Shown one piece after another: positions 45,150 through 55,533 of a DNA stretch of 64,000 nucleotides (positions are counted from its first letter, which is position 1; every line of letters starts with the position of its first letter). Under the pieces are notes generated by a model, which worked only from the letters and a program-made list of their open reading frames with translations, did not search any database and was not told the DNA's origin. Source of the stretch: Cryptomeria japonica (Eukaryota > Streptophyta > Pinopsida > Cupressales > Cupressaceae); NCBI RefSeq assembly GCF_030272615.1, contig NC_081407.1, forward strand, positions 316,476,456-316,540,455, read 5' to 3'. Position numbers and translations under genes: made by a program.

Positions 45150-48100
45150 ATGGCGACCCCAAAGGCGGGAGCATCCACCAGCCGCTCAGCTCTCATGAAA
45201 GAAGATCAGAAGACCGAAGAAGTGGAGACCAAGATCGTGTCTAAATGGAGCAACATTGGAGATACAAACCTGGGGAACTTTAACACGAAGAAGTTTCGAG
45301 AGGTCCCTTACATCGGCAAGCCATCACCTGTCGCCCGGAGAATAATAGAGAGTGGCATCATCAAGGCGGCCGGTTTTCCTCCAGCTGTTCAGTGCCACGA
45401 GTTGATGATCGAGTGTGCCCGTCACTACAATCCACAGTCCAGGACAATTGTGTCCAATGAGGGAAACACTTTGGCGTACCTTTCAGAGGAAGCCATAAGT
45501 AAAGCCTTCCATCTTCCAGAGCACAGGGACATGATATACAAGAGCATTGAAGGAGCCAGATCAGTGTACGATGATGATCCAGATGCTTGCCTAAGCATAA
45601 TCAACAAGAACTGGCTACTTAAGAGTCGTCCCCGTCTGAGCAAAGTACCGAACACACCACACCGGATTGATTTACAAGAGGAATACAGAGATTTGATTAC
45701 CATGCTCAACAGAGTTACAGGAGCACCTCATGCCTTCTATTTTGAGAAATGGATGTTTTACTTCATCCAGGTGATTGTTCAAGGAAAGGGTACAATACAT
45801 TGGGCTAGGATAATTAGCCATTGCTTAGACGTACAGTTGAGAAGACTCAGGGCTACTAAGTCCTTCCACATGAGTTCATACGTCATCTATGCCTTAATCA
45901 GGAGCGTTGAGTACGCAGGACTACCTCACAGAGGAGTGATTGGAAGAGGACCCGGCGAGGTCAGAGCTTGTGAATCCTATACCTACTTGCATCATCCGCC
46001 AGGGAAGAACTACAAGTTAGTCAATGATACTTTCACGATGAACATCACAAGGACGTTGCAAGGTGGAATTCACAACAGATTATCTCAGGATGCCCAGGAG
46101 TTCATCAAGAGGTACGGTGCTTGGTTCATTCAGTTTCCCAAGTTTACTTACATTAGAGTGCATGGATGTCCTTTACCTCCATACATGTTGCCGAGGTACC
46201 CGACAGACAGAATTGTGTTACTTGAAGTAACAAGGCAGTTGGCAGCATATGTGAAGGCATTCAGACACAGACATCAGAATGGAGTTCAGGTACCTATTAT
46301 TTTGGGTAATTCAGTTGAGGTATGTCCTAATGTCTTAGCCATGGACGACGCAGAGAAGGAGTTAGCCTTGTATCCTTTTTCATCTTTTGCTTGGAGGAAT
46401 AGTTTTGATCCACATGGACATTTAGAAGAGACGGTCGGTAGAAGATTTAGACATGAGCACCAAATTGAAGATTTTATGATGAATCTCCTAGATGGTCTCG
46501 AAGTGAAACGAAGGATGCATTCTAGATTGCCTTTGGATTTCATCAGGAAATGTAAGATTTACAGAGTGGCCGACCAAGCTCAGGACAACGGCAGGCACAT
46601 CCAATCTTCATATGATAGAGAAAGCAAAACAATAAGTTTGAATTGGAATGAGCCCGAGGCCGTGGATTTAGATGATTTGATGGCACCAGTCTTGTCTTGT
46701 ACTCGCAGATGGGTAGACGTTCAGCATCAGAAGTTGAGAGAACAAGGCATAGCCATGTCTTTTACTTTGGAAGAAAAGCCAGCCGAAGGTGGAGCCAGTG
46801 TTAGTGAAGGCAATCCTAATCCTAGGAATTCAAGTGAAGGTAACCTTCGATGTGCCAGTGAGGGCAATCTCCATTCGAGAGGTTCGAAGAGAAAGGAAAG
46901 ATCAGAAAAGAAAGAGCCTTCCAAGAAAAAGTTAGGTGCCAACAAAGATCAAGCACCAGGTACTTCATCCAGACCAGAAGATAAAACAGTTCGAGTGGAA
47001 GAGTCCATGGAGTCGATGGTACAGAATGACAGACAGGAGGAAGGACAGGCACAGCATGTTTCGTCAGATGGATCTCTCCAAGACTATGATTTAGATAATG
47101 ATAATGAAGTAACATCTCCTCCCAGACAAGAAGAAATAGTACATAAAGAAATTCAAGTTCAAGAGACAAGATCGAATATCCCAGATTGGTTGAAGGAAAG
47201 ATTGACTAAGGTAATCGTAATAGAGGACGAGGACAGTGCAATTGATTTAGAGAGCCTTGTTGGACGTTCACATATGACAACAGAGAAGAAGAAGGTTACA
47301 AAGATGTCCAAGATGATTCGAGATGAGACTGGATCTAGAAAACTGCAGATAGCTACACCGGCAGCAGACAAATATGAGGGTGAGATCCTAGCAGAAGAAT
47401 ATCATATACAGACTATTGAGTTAGGACCATCCACAGCAGAGCAGACTTTAGATGATGCCACTGACACATTTGAGGCCTTGAAGGACAAGCTTAGAGAAGA
47501 AGTAGAAAAGAATAGAAAGCTTGAGAGAGAGAGAGGTGCATGGAGGACATATTTCAGTCACATCAATGAACCTTTGGGACGTCAAGATCCAGTTAGATCA
47601 CCAGTGCAGGCATTGCCCCTTCAATCGATCAATGAAGTAGAAAGATTCAGGAACCTGGTCCAGCGTACATGTAGTTGGATGGATAGATCTCATACAATGG
47701 CCATAGAGTTTGTTACAAGGATGTCGAAGATCATTCATCAGGCTATCCAAGTTCTTGAAATTATCCACAGATTGATGGCAACAGTAGCTGCATTTGCCCA
47801 TACTAAGGACGTTGTCATCCCTGTCTTGAAAGTAATAAGACACACATCCAGAAGAATTTTAACGCAGGAGAGGATCTTAGAAGGTGATTCTCACAGTTTG
47901 TTTCAGTGGTCAACCTTACTCCATATAAAGAGTGTTCTCTTCGAGGACATCAGTGTTAGATGTGGTCAAATTGAGGAGGTGATCAATCCGATCCAGGACA
48001 GAGTATTTGAGGTACTTCGTACCATTCTTGGCAGAAGGATCGAGGTCGAGACAGATGTGGATATCCAGGAATTTGAGGATAGAATCAAGATCATCTTTCG

Positions 48101-48371
48101 CAAGGACGCAGATGTTACAGATGAGCAGTATGATCAGATGTATGCCACCATGCTCCTGATTGATAGAACAAAGGAACTTGAACCTACTTGGGACGCAGCT
48201 CTTCTAGATGCATTTGATCAGGTTATCCACTTAGAAGAGAGTATCAAGAATCTTCCCGAGATTCCAAACACAGAAATCGAAGGAATCGTGACAAAATTCA
48301 TTGCATATGCTAAGAAAGAGAATTGGAAAGGGAATAAGATTCTAGATGAAAGGTTGTTACAGATGACATGA
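45150..48371 (+). CDS. Intact 1,073-residue protein of unknown function carried inside a giant LTR
   Basis: The frame is open upstream to 45111, but MATPKAGAS at 45150 is the likely start, just after an acceptor-like TGTAG. Residues 30-500 are globular with conserved-looking blocks (FREVPYIGKPSPVARRIIES, LAYLSEEAISKAFHLPEHRD, GTIHWARIISHCLDVQLRRL, YGAWFIQFPKFTYIRVHGCP). Residues about 545-690 are acidic/basic low complexity with a KRKERSEKKEPSKKK nuclear-localisation-like stretch. The last 300 residues are helical, partly coiled coil (DTFEALKDKLREEVEKNRKL). No zinc knuckle, protease, RT or integrase motif. The AISKAFHLPE and WARIIS blocks vaguely recall putative plant transposon protein domains; this is tentative. 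Confidence 0.85.
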   Translation: MATPKAGASTSRSALMKEDQKTEEVETKIVSKWSNIGDTNLGNFNTKKFREVPYIGKPSPVARRIIESGIIKAAGFPPAVQCHELMIECARHYNPQSRTIVSNEGNTLAYLSEEAISKAFHLPEHRDMIYKSIEGARSVYDDDPDACLSIINKNWLLKSRPRLSKVPNTPHRIDLQEEYRDLITMLNRVTGAPHAFYFEKWMFYFIQVIVQGKGTIHWARIISHCLDVQLRRLRATKSFHMSSYVIYALIRSVEYAGLPHRGVIGRGPGEVRACESYTYLHHPPGKNYKLVNDTFTMNITRTLQGGIHNRLSQDAQEFIKRYGAWFIQFPKFTYIRVHGCPLPPYMLPRYPTDRIVLLEVTRQLAAYVKAFRHRHQNGVQVPIILGNSVEVCPNVLAMDDAEKELALYPFSSFAWRNSFDPHGHLEETVGRRFRHEHQIEDFMMNLLDGLEVKRRMHSRLPLDFIRKCKIYRVADQAQDNGRHIQSSYDRESKTISLNWNEPEAVDLDDLMAPVLSCTRRWVDVQHQKLREQGIAMSFTLEEKPAEGGASVSEGNPNPRNSSEGNLRCASEGNLHSRGSKRKERSEKKEPSKKKLGANKDQAPGTSSRPEDKTVRVEESMESMVQNDRQEEGQAQHVSSDGSLQDYDLDNDNEVTSPPRQEEIVHKEIQVQETRSNIPDWLKERLTKVIVIEDEDSAIDLESLVGRSHMTTEKKKVTKMSKMIRDETGSRKLQIATPAADKYEGEILAEEYHIQTIELGPSTAEQTLDDATDTFEALKDKLREEVEKNRKLERERGAWRTYFSHINEPLGRQDPVRSPVQALPLQSINEVERFRNLVQRTCSWMDRSHTMAIEFVTRMSKIIHQAIQVLEIIHRLMATVAAFAHTKDVVIPVLKVIRHTSRRILTQERILEGDSHSLFQWSTLLHIKSVLFEDISVRCGQIEEVINPIQDRVFEVLRTILGRRIEVETDVDIQEFEDRIKIIFRKDADVTDEQYDQMYATMLLIDRTKELEPTWDAALLDAFDQVIHLEESIKNLPEIPNTEIEGIVTKFIAYAKKENWKGNKILDERLLQMT

Positions 48372-48470
48372 CATCTTATTTCTCATTGGTTGATACCTCC
48401 TAGATTTTTGTGCCAAATTTAATGTTTGGCTATGTATTTAATATTGTTCAGTAAAAAGGTCATTTGTAAC

Positions 48471-48562
48471 AAACCCTAATTAGGGTTTAGGTGTCATGAT
48501 CTTGTCCGTTGATTTACTTTCAATCTGGACCTTTCATTGTAACTGGGGATGCTATTTATACC
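48471..48562 (+). promoter_or_regulatory. Telobox palindrome and TATA box downstream of the ORF
   Basis: AAACCCTAATTAGGGTTT at 48471-48488 followed by GCTATTTATACCCCC (48551-48565). This is the second promoter of the unit, equivalent to the U3/R boundary in the sister LTRs. Confidence 0.75.
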
Positions 48563-49439
48563 CCCATTTTTCATTTCATTTGGTAATAGTGAATAGTATA
48601 ATAGAAGAATAGAGTAATAGTCAATAGTTGATGTAAGAGAGATTAGAGTTAGAAGCAATTTTTATTTTGTAGCAAGATTGAGTCTTGAAGAGAGAAATTC
48701 AAGAAATTGTTGTATATGATGACTTGGAAATCAATAAAATATTGAAGTTATGGTGTTTTATTGCAAATTTCTTAAGTTATCTTCATGGTTGTTGGATGTA
48801 CTTGAATCACGCTCAATCAAAGTAGTTTGTTAATTTGAAAGACTAAGTGTGAGATTTGATATTTGGTAGGATTCGCAATCCAAACCACTAGCTTCTTGCT
48901 GATTGTAGGAACGCCCTGTGTGGTCGACTGGAGAACACTTTGAGTCCTTAATCTTCAATTATCATTGTGTCTTGGATATGTACCTTCGTAGTAGTGTCCT
49001 TGATCTTTGATGCATTGAACACCATTATATTACCTTAGAAGATCGCACTAATTTCAATTGAGTTGTTATCTTATGGCAAAATTGAAGTTGGTTGAGTCTT
49101 GCCAAATCTCATTCATGCTAAGTCGTTCATAGGGTTAGGCTAGATTAGACCTCTTAAGCCCTATCTTTTGCTTTTTTTTTTTTTTTTGAAAGTTCCTTTA
49201 GTTTAGTAAAATCTTCGAGCCTTTGGAATCCGTAAGACGCCTTGGAGGAAACAGCAAATCACATCATACCACTAAAAAGCTTGTCCACACGTGGAGACCC
49301 CACTAAAAGAACCTTGGAGTCCATCTAACTGATCCTTTTTGCAGATCTTCAGCAGTTAGAGACTATTTTCTCAAGAGAGGATAAGATGCCTATTGGTATT
49401 TTATTCTGTGTATGATTGTGTATAAAATACACGTCAACA

Positions 49440-50885
49440 AGAAGCCATCAAAGATGAGGCATAAAAGACTTTCAAATTATCAGTGCAGGCATATGAACCT
49501 AAAGTTAGACCGGAAAAGGCAAGATTTAATGTGGAAATCAAAGGAAATGGTTCAAGGCCCTTCGAAAGTGGAGTCAACCATGAGCAAGCCGAAGGAGGTA
49601 AGGATCCTCTTCTCCCTAGGGTTCTAAGAGTTAACCCTAATGAAGGTGTGATTAATGCTTTAAAGAAAAAAAGAGAATAGGTTATGAAATATTGCTATTT
49701 TCTTGGCCTATCTTGACAATAATAACCTTCCAGCAAGAAAGTTTTTTGATAATTGCTTTAATAGTGTATGGGGCAAAAGCTCAGTATTTATATATCATTT
49801 TTCAAAATGCTACAAAAAGGGTTATTTGTTATTTTTCTTAAGAACAAGAGTGCTAGAAAATTATTATTGGAACATAAGTAAATCCTTGTTTAAAGTGATA
49901 GCTTGGTCTCCAGAGATGACCCAAAAGGAAATCATGTTATGCTCTATTCCAAGATGGATAAATGTTAAGGATGTGCTTGCACAAATGTGGGCCTTCTTGC
50001 TGCAATTCATCAAACCCATTGGAAAAACCCTAGAAATTTAAGAACCTTGCACGAACTTGCCCCATATGAATGCAAGGATTTTGTTACCATTTAAGAAGGG
50101 AGCAAAAATGCTTGAAATTATAGAGTTTTCTATAAATGATAAAACCTTCAAATGTGAAATAGCACTGGGGGGGACTTAATTCCTGTTTCCTTTGTAAATT
50201 TGATGGTCACCAAAGAAGGGAGTGTCCTAAAATTATTAACAGTAGGAAAAACCAAAATCCCAACCCTCCTAAAGCTGCTTTCAATGACTTAGATGCTCAA
50301 AAATCCTTTGAGGGAGCGACCCAAAGCCAATCTAGATAGGAAGCCCCAAATAGAGATGTGGCAAATAGTAACCCTACCTATGGAGGCCTAAGAAACAACA
50401 AATGAGCAAGTGGCTCTCTGGGCACTTGCTCTAAGGACAATGAGCATTCAAAGCAAAATGTGGAAGCCTTAATGAATGGCAAGCCAAAGACCAACGGAAG
50501 CTCCGATGCCCCAATAGTGGTTGATACATCTATGGTCATTCCCCATAAGAAAAATGCCCAAGAAAGTGTATTGGATAAACTGAAGGAACATGGTATAGAG
50601 GCACACAAAAATAAGAATGTACCCTCAAACCTGCCAAACACTACAAACTCAGTTGATTATGAAAGGATACCATTTGATTGTGAATTAAAAAATGAAAAAG
50701 TTGCCATTAACTACTTCGACCCTCTATTCCAAGATTCAGAAAGTGATATAAAGAGTGAAAATATGGAGGGTTTCAAAGAGGAAAAGAAGAATAGAAGGAA
50801 GAATGTGAGTAGAACTAACATCTCTCAAAAACTAAGAAAGAAGGGCAAAAGGTATAATATCCCTAAATGCTTTGAAAGTTTATAG
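49440..50885 (+). pseudogene. LINE ORF1 remainder
   Basis: Continues the ORF1 frame interrupted at 41997. Blocks: KTFKLSVQAYEPKVRPEKAR, VLRVNPNEGVINALKKKRE, zinc knuckle CFLCKFDGHQRREC at about 50180-50222, then a polar C-terminus 50460-50885 with KEEKKNRRKN. Stops and frame changes mark decay. ORF1 of plant LINEs is an RNA-binding protein. Confidence 0.75.
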
Positions 50886-50920
50886 AAGACTTTGAAAGGA
50901 ACCCAAAACACACATAATAA

Positions 50921-51515
50921 ATGATGATAAATTGCATAAGTTGGAATGTTCAGGGATTGAAAACCCCCAATGGAAAATATATGCTAAGATCACTTTCCAA
51001 CCAAACTAAACATCTTGAATGCTTTCTAATGCAAGAAAGTCAAATCTATTGGTTTTCAGTTGGTCAAGAATTTGAGATTTGTGTTGGAAAGACTATGGCA
51101 TTTCCTTCCAACAATGACAAAGGTAAAGGGGGTGTTACCAATCTTATTAGCCACAATTGGAGTAGTTATATCATAAATTTTGGCTTCTCTCCCTTTAATA
51201 GATTAGGAATATGTTTTGTCTATGCATCCAATGACTATAAGGAAAAACAGAACTCTAGAAATGGATGGCTTCTTCCCTCCCTAAAGTTGCCTAAATAATC
51301 GGAGGGGACTTCAATGTGATAGAAAATAGAGAAGACAAATATGGAGGTAATTCTTGGATGTGGAAAGACAATGAACTATTTTTTTGGTCTAGGATGAAAA
51401 TGATTCTAAGACCGTTTGATCCTTTGGAAGGAAAAAAAAAAGGGAAGTAAGAGTATATGGTTCACTTGGTGTAGTAATCAAGAGGTTGGTAAAGGGTCTA
51501 CCGTAGGCTAGGCAC
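50921..51515 (+). pseudogene. LINE ORF2 endonuclease (N-terminal part)
   Basis: Starts INCISWNVQGLKTPNGKYML, then ECFLMQESQI, SFNNDKGKGG-like FPSNNDKGKGGVTNLISHNW and FVYASNDYKEK, i.e. an apurinic-type endonuclease with N of WNV and E of QES. After a stop, GGDFNVIENREDKYGG and IWFTWCSNQ with RRLGT follow up to the LTR insertion at 51516. RT lies outside the window or is lost. Confidence 0.85.
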
Positions 51516-52289
51516 TATTGATGTGTTTTTTATGCACTTCATACACAAATTAAAATACCAAGTATTTTATCCTCTCTTGAACAAAATCCTCTTGAATGCT
51601 AAGATTCGTGATCAAATGAGATGACTCCACAGTTTATACCGTTAGGTCTTGACTTTATTCATGGATAGACTCAGTGTGTTTGATGTGATATTGTTGGAAA
51701 CTTGGAATCACAAGGGGGACTCATGTTTATATTTGAACTTTGCTGGAACATGAAGAATTACTTAACTTGGAAAACAAATAGCAAAAGGAATTAAGGATTA
51801 ATAAAGCTAATCTAATCCTAAATTAATTGTTGATTAGGTGTGACCAAACCAAGCTTTGTTTCGCCATCAAAGAACAACTACACAAAACTAGTGCAATCTC
51901 CTAAGGATAAATGAATGATTTTCATATTACTGAGGAACATCAACCACACGAATAATGAGCATGAAGTAATAGAAGTTAAGCTTTCACACAAGGTTAGTTG
52001 ACTACGCACTGCAATTTGCAATCAACAAATTACAAGTAATATGAACATTAGGTACACCATTCATCAACAATGATACCTTCCATTCATCTAACCAACTTTA
52101 AAGCAAATGAGAGGTAGAGACCATGCAACATGTTGAATTAACATAGAGAATTCACCATAACTTCAATGAAAACAATATGTCTCTTACAACAAGATCTTGG
52201 CAACAATCTTTGCCTTCTATTCTAACTTCTAATTCCTAATTGTTCCTGCTATTTTCTATTGATCCTCTATTAACTTTTACAAATGAGAG

Positions 52290-52385
52290 CATTGTGCCTT
52301 ATATAGAGAGCTCATTACAATGAATGGCTCAGATTAATTCTCAAACAATGGCCAAGATTACATGATAAAACCCTAATTAGGGTTT
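52290..52385 (-). promoter_or_regulatory. Telobox palindrome and TATA box (reverse LTR)
   Basis: AAACCCTAATTAGGGTTT at 52368-52385 and CTCTATATAAGG on the minus strand near 52297-52308. Confidence 0.75.
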
Positions 52386-52739
52386 GCTACAACAAATTCT
52401 TCTTTTGCCAATGAAATAATTACAATGAATTGGACAAATGTCCATCTTGATCTCTAAACAATGAGAATTGAGGTTACGTACATAAAACAATATTTGATAA
52501 ATTGCCATGTGTCACTTGCTCCATCCTAGGATGGATCAGGTTCAATGTATCTAGATGCGCTTACTTGGAAGAACTTGATTGGTTGGTGATGAATAGTATG
52601 CCACATCAGCTACATCATCACAAAGTGTTTGAGATTGAGCAATATCTCTTGATACTCAATGTTATCCAACTTGCTCAACATGATGAAGGTAATAGGACAT
52701 ATTCCCAAATTGTATCATCTTTAACGATCAAGCAAATCT

Positions 52740-53474
52740 TCTAACTTCGATTAACTCTTTTGAAACTATCACTTTGTCCTTGATCACATTTCATTTTCCA
52801 TCTTGTTTGGGAATTTTCTTTCTTCTTTGTGATGCATTTCCATCCTCGTCTTGAAGTTCTTGGGTTTCACTCTCGTGTTTGGGAACCTTGAACTAATTCT
52901 CCCTTTGGCGATGTTTGATCTTGCAATTCCTTGTCTTGGACTTGGAGCACTTTAACTATTCTCTTGGAAACTCTTCATAATGCTTGGAATTCCACTTGAT
53001 CCTTCGGATTTCATCTTCGTGTTAAGAAATATTGTTTGGAATTCCTTATAATGCTTTTCCCTTCCATCCTTATGTTAGGGAATTCTCCTTGTGTTTATCT
53101 TTGTTTCGCCTCCATGTTCATTGTGACACAAATTCACCCTTCCTTGGTGTAATTCTTGAATGTTGCAATTACCTTATGTATGTGCATCTTGACCTTGGAG
53201 TTTTCGATTTCCAAAATAAATTCAAAACAATTGCAATTGTACCCTTCCTTTGTTGAAATGTTCCTCCCATGGTGACTTTGATCTCTTGCATGGTGAAGAC
53301 CTTCATGTTGTTCCTTCCATATGGTTGAGTCCTCTTTTATCAGCTAATTTGAACTCTGATTTGTACTCATCACCATGCATTTCACCTCTACCCTTAAACC
53401 CTTGCACATTCTCGTCTTCATACCTCAAGTCCAAGTCTTCATGTTTCTCTTCTTGTCTTAGACCTGCAAAACAA
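52740..53474 (-). pseudogene. Decayed LTR exon with acceptor-like motif
   Basis: TTTTTGTTTTGCAG (minus strand, ending 53464) precedes a region with no long frame. It shares GAGGATGGAAATGCATCACA with 39080-39100 and GATAGTTTCAAAAGAGTTAA with the end of other LTR exons. Probably the remains of the same coding slot that holds the ORF at 45150. Confidence 0.5.
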
Positions 53475-54814
53475 AAAAATACCGAATTAAAACATTATGA
53501 AATGAAAAAGAACACATAGCATAACATACACCTTAAACCCTCAAGTATGAAATAAGAACTCCGATCTAAAATCTTATCTTTAGGTTCGAATTTGTGTTCC
53601 TTTACAGGTCTGATTTCATCTCTGCTCCTGTTGTGGACTATCCTCTTTCAGGTCTGGTTCAATTTCTGCCCCTGATTCACCCTATGTTTGCTTGTAATTC
53701 TGAAAAAATGTTGTAAATAACGACTTCAAAAGGCCTACCACAAATTTAGCTTCAGGTTTGCTGTACAAATTCGCTCCAATGTATAAGAGAAGTGTCCAAA
53801 AAAAATCTGATAATACTCACCTCAATGAAACCTGCTCCTAATTAGCTCTGCCTTTAATTGAATTTTGATTTGAAATTGTGAAAAATGAATGCCCTTCCCT
53901 TGTATTTGTATGGATCATAACTCCTTATTGGAAGGGTCGGCTAGGGTATTGTTGATGTGTATTTTGTACACGACCAAACACAAAATAAAATACCTAAAGG
54001 TACCTTATCCTCTCTTGAGCAAAGTTTCCCGACTGCTGAAGATCTCGCCGAAGGATTAGTCGAGGCAACTCCAAGGTTCTTGTATGTAGGTTCTCTACTC
54101 GTGGATAAGCTCTTTGTGGTATGATGTGATTTTGCTGGAATCACAAGGGGAGTTACACTCGATGACCTGAACGTCTGATTTGCTGGAATCACAAGTCCTA
54201 TCTACTAGTTGAGATATAATGAAATATCAAAAGATGAAAGGTTCAGAAAGCCTACTCTAAGACCTAGAATGCGAGAAGATGGATGAACGACTAGGTGGAA
54301 TCCTACTGGGCTGGGTCTCACCATCAGGCTTGAACAATTCGACACCAACTCAGTGCGATCTTCTAACGGATGCTTCCAAATATGTCCAAATCGTACACCA
54401 TCAGATACTGATCACCATTCAAGATAATGCGTGAACAACAAAGGTGCTATGACTCGGAATTAAGCTCGTTTTATGCCAATTGACCACGCAAGGCGCTCTT
54501 ACAGTCAGCAAAAGGCTAGTGGTATGTATTAGACGGATTCCACACAGGTGCATTCAACAACTTCTTTCATTCAATTCAATTATCTATCATCTAAAATGAA
54601 GATTCAACAAGAAACCATGCATATTGCAACGAAACAACACACTTCACCATAACTTCAATGAAAATGGAGTTTGTTTACAATCACTGGCAACAATTTCTTG
54701 CCTTGTCTTTCTATTCTACTCTAATTGCTATTCTATCGACTGACTATTCAATATTAGCTAACTATTCACCTTCTAACTACTGACTAACTATTAGCCTTTA
54801 CAAATGAGGAGCCA

Positions 54815-54907
54815 GGGCTTATATAGCGCCCTCAATACAATTCAATGGCTCAGATCAACTTGAGATCAATGGCCGAGATTTTACAATGAAAACCCTAATT
54901 AGGGTTT
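54815..54907 (-). promoter_or_regulatory. Telobox palindrome and TATA box (reverse LTR)
   Basis: AAACCCTAATTAGGGTTT at 54890-54907. On the minus strand GCGCTATATAAGCCC follows near 54815-54829. Confidence 0.75.
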
Positions 54908-55254
54908 GTTACAACCAACTCAATTCTGGCCAATGAAATAATTGCATTATTTGGACACGTGTCTTCTCTGGAATATTTGACCAATGGACAACCGGGGTAG
55001 GTACATCGAAGTTAGTGCCATCTTTGATGAGTCAGGTACATTGAATCTGGACACGCTGAGATGGACCAATCCGACTGGAGGAGCGATGACTGGGATGCCA
55101 CCTTGTCTGACACTTGCAACTTGGTTGATGTTCAATTTGATGATGCTGAGAAGCTAACTTTAATTAACTCTTCTGAAACTATCTGCTTCTCAACAGACCC
55201 TTGCTTTGACCTCCTTTGTCTTTGATGTGCAGGATGGATGGTGTACCTTTCCTT

Positions 55255-55385
55255 CAAATGCTGGACTGGAAGAGGTCGTCCTTGATGATGCTGGACTGGA
55301 GAAGGTCGTCCCTGTCGATGCTGGACTGGAGAAGGTCGTCCCTGTCAATGCTAGACTGGAGGAGGTCGTCCCTGTCCTTGCTTGA
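55255..55385. repeat. 27-bp tandem repeat (GCTGGACTGGAGAAGGTCGTC)
   Basis: About five direct copies of a 27-bp unit, ATGCTGGACTGGAGAAGGTC plus GTCCCTG, span 55257-55385 inside the decayed exon. They stay open on both strands because of the period, so no gene is called. Confidence 0.85.
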
Positions 55386-55533
55386 TCTTCTTTCATCTGC
55401 AAAACAAATCAAAAGATGATTAAGGGCATATACCAAATTCATTTCAACATAGCATTTTTCTACCTTAAATCATCAACAAGAAGATATCAAAATGAAGTTT
55501 GTTCAAGATTCTTTCCAAGGACAGGCTCTATAA

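Larger units (their letters stand above)
41998..49439 (+). repeat. Giant LTR-like unit (7.4 kb) with TSD AGAAG and an internal ORF
   Basis: Starts TGTTGTGACCATTTCACACATCG and ends TACACGTCAACA, the family's two LTR ends. Perfect TSD AGAAG at 41993-41997 and 49440-49444. There is only one copy of each end, so it is formally a solo LTR, yet it contains a 1,073-codon ORF. Order: terminal hairpin, 12-unit hairpin array (42430-44230), upstream promoter (about 44460-44570), leader, possible intron, ORF (45150-48371), telobox palindrome (48471-48488), TATA (about 48552), tail. Confidence 0.93.
41900..51515 (+). mobile_element. LINE, 5' part, interrupted by the 41998-49439 unit
   Basis: Reading across the insertion, one frame joins FMENVPSIDRGGE before 41998 to AIKDEA and KTFKLSVQAYEPKVRPEKAR after 49440, so the insertion sits inside ORF1. 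Further on ORF1 has a CX2CX4HX4C zinc knuckle (CFLCKFDGHQRREC, about 50180-50222) and a basic C-terminus (50460-50885). ORF2 starts at 50921 with an endonuclease. The LINE is cut again at 51516 and resumes at 60525. Confidence 0.8.

Noticed and set aside
53250-53519. 89-codon plus-strand frame
   Set aside because: Antisense to the decayed LTR exon, with no domain and no counterpart in sister LTRs.
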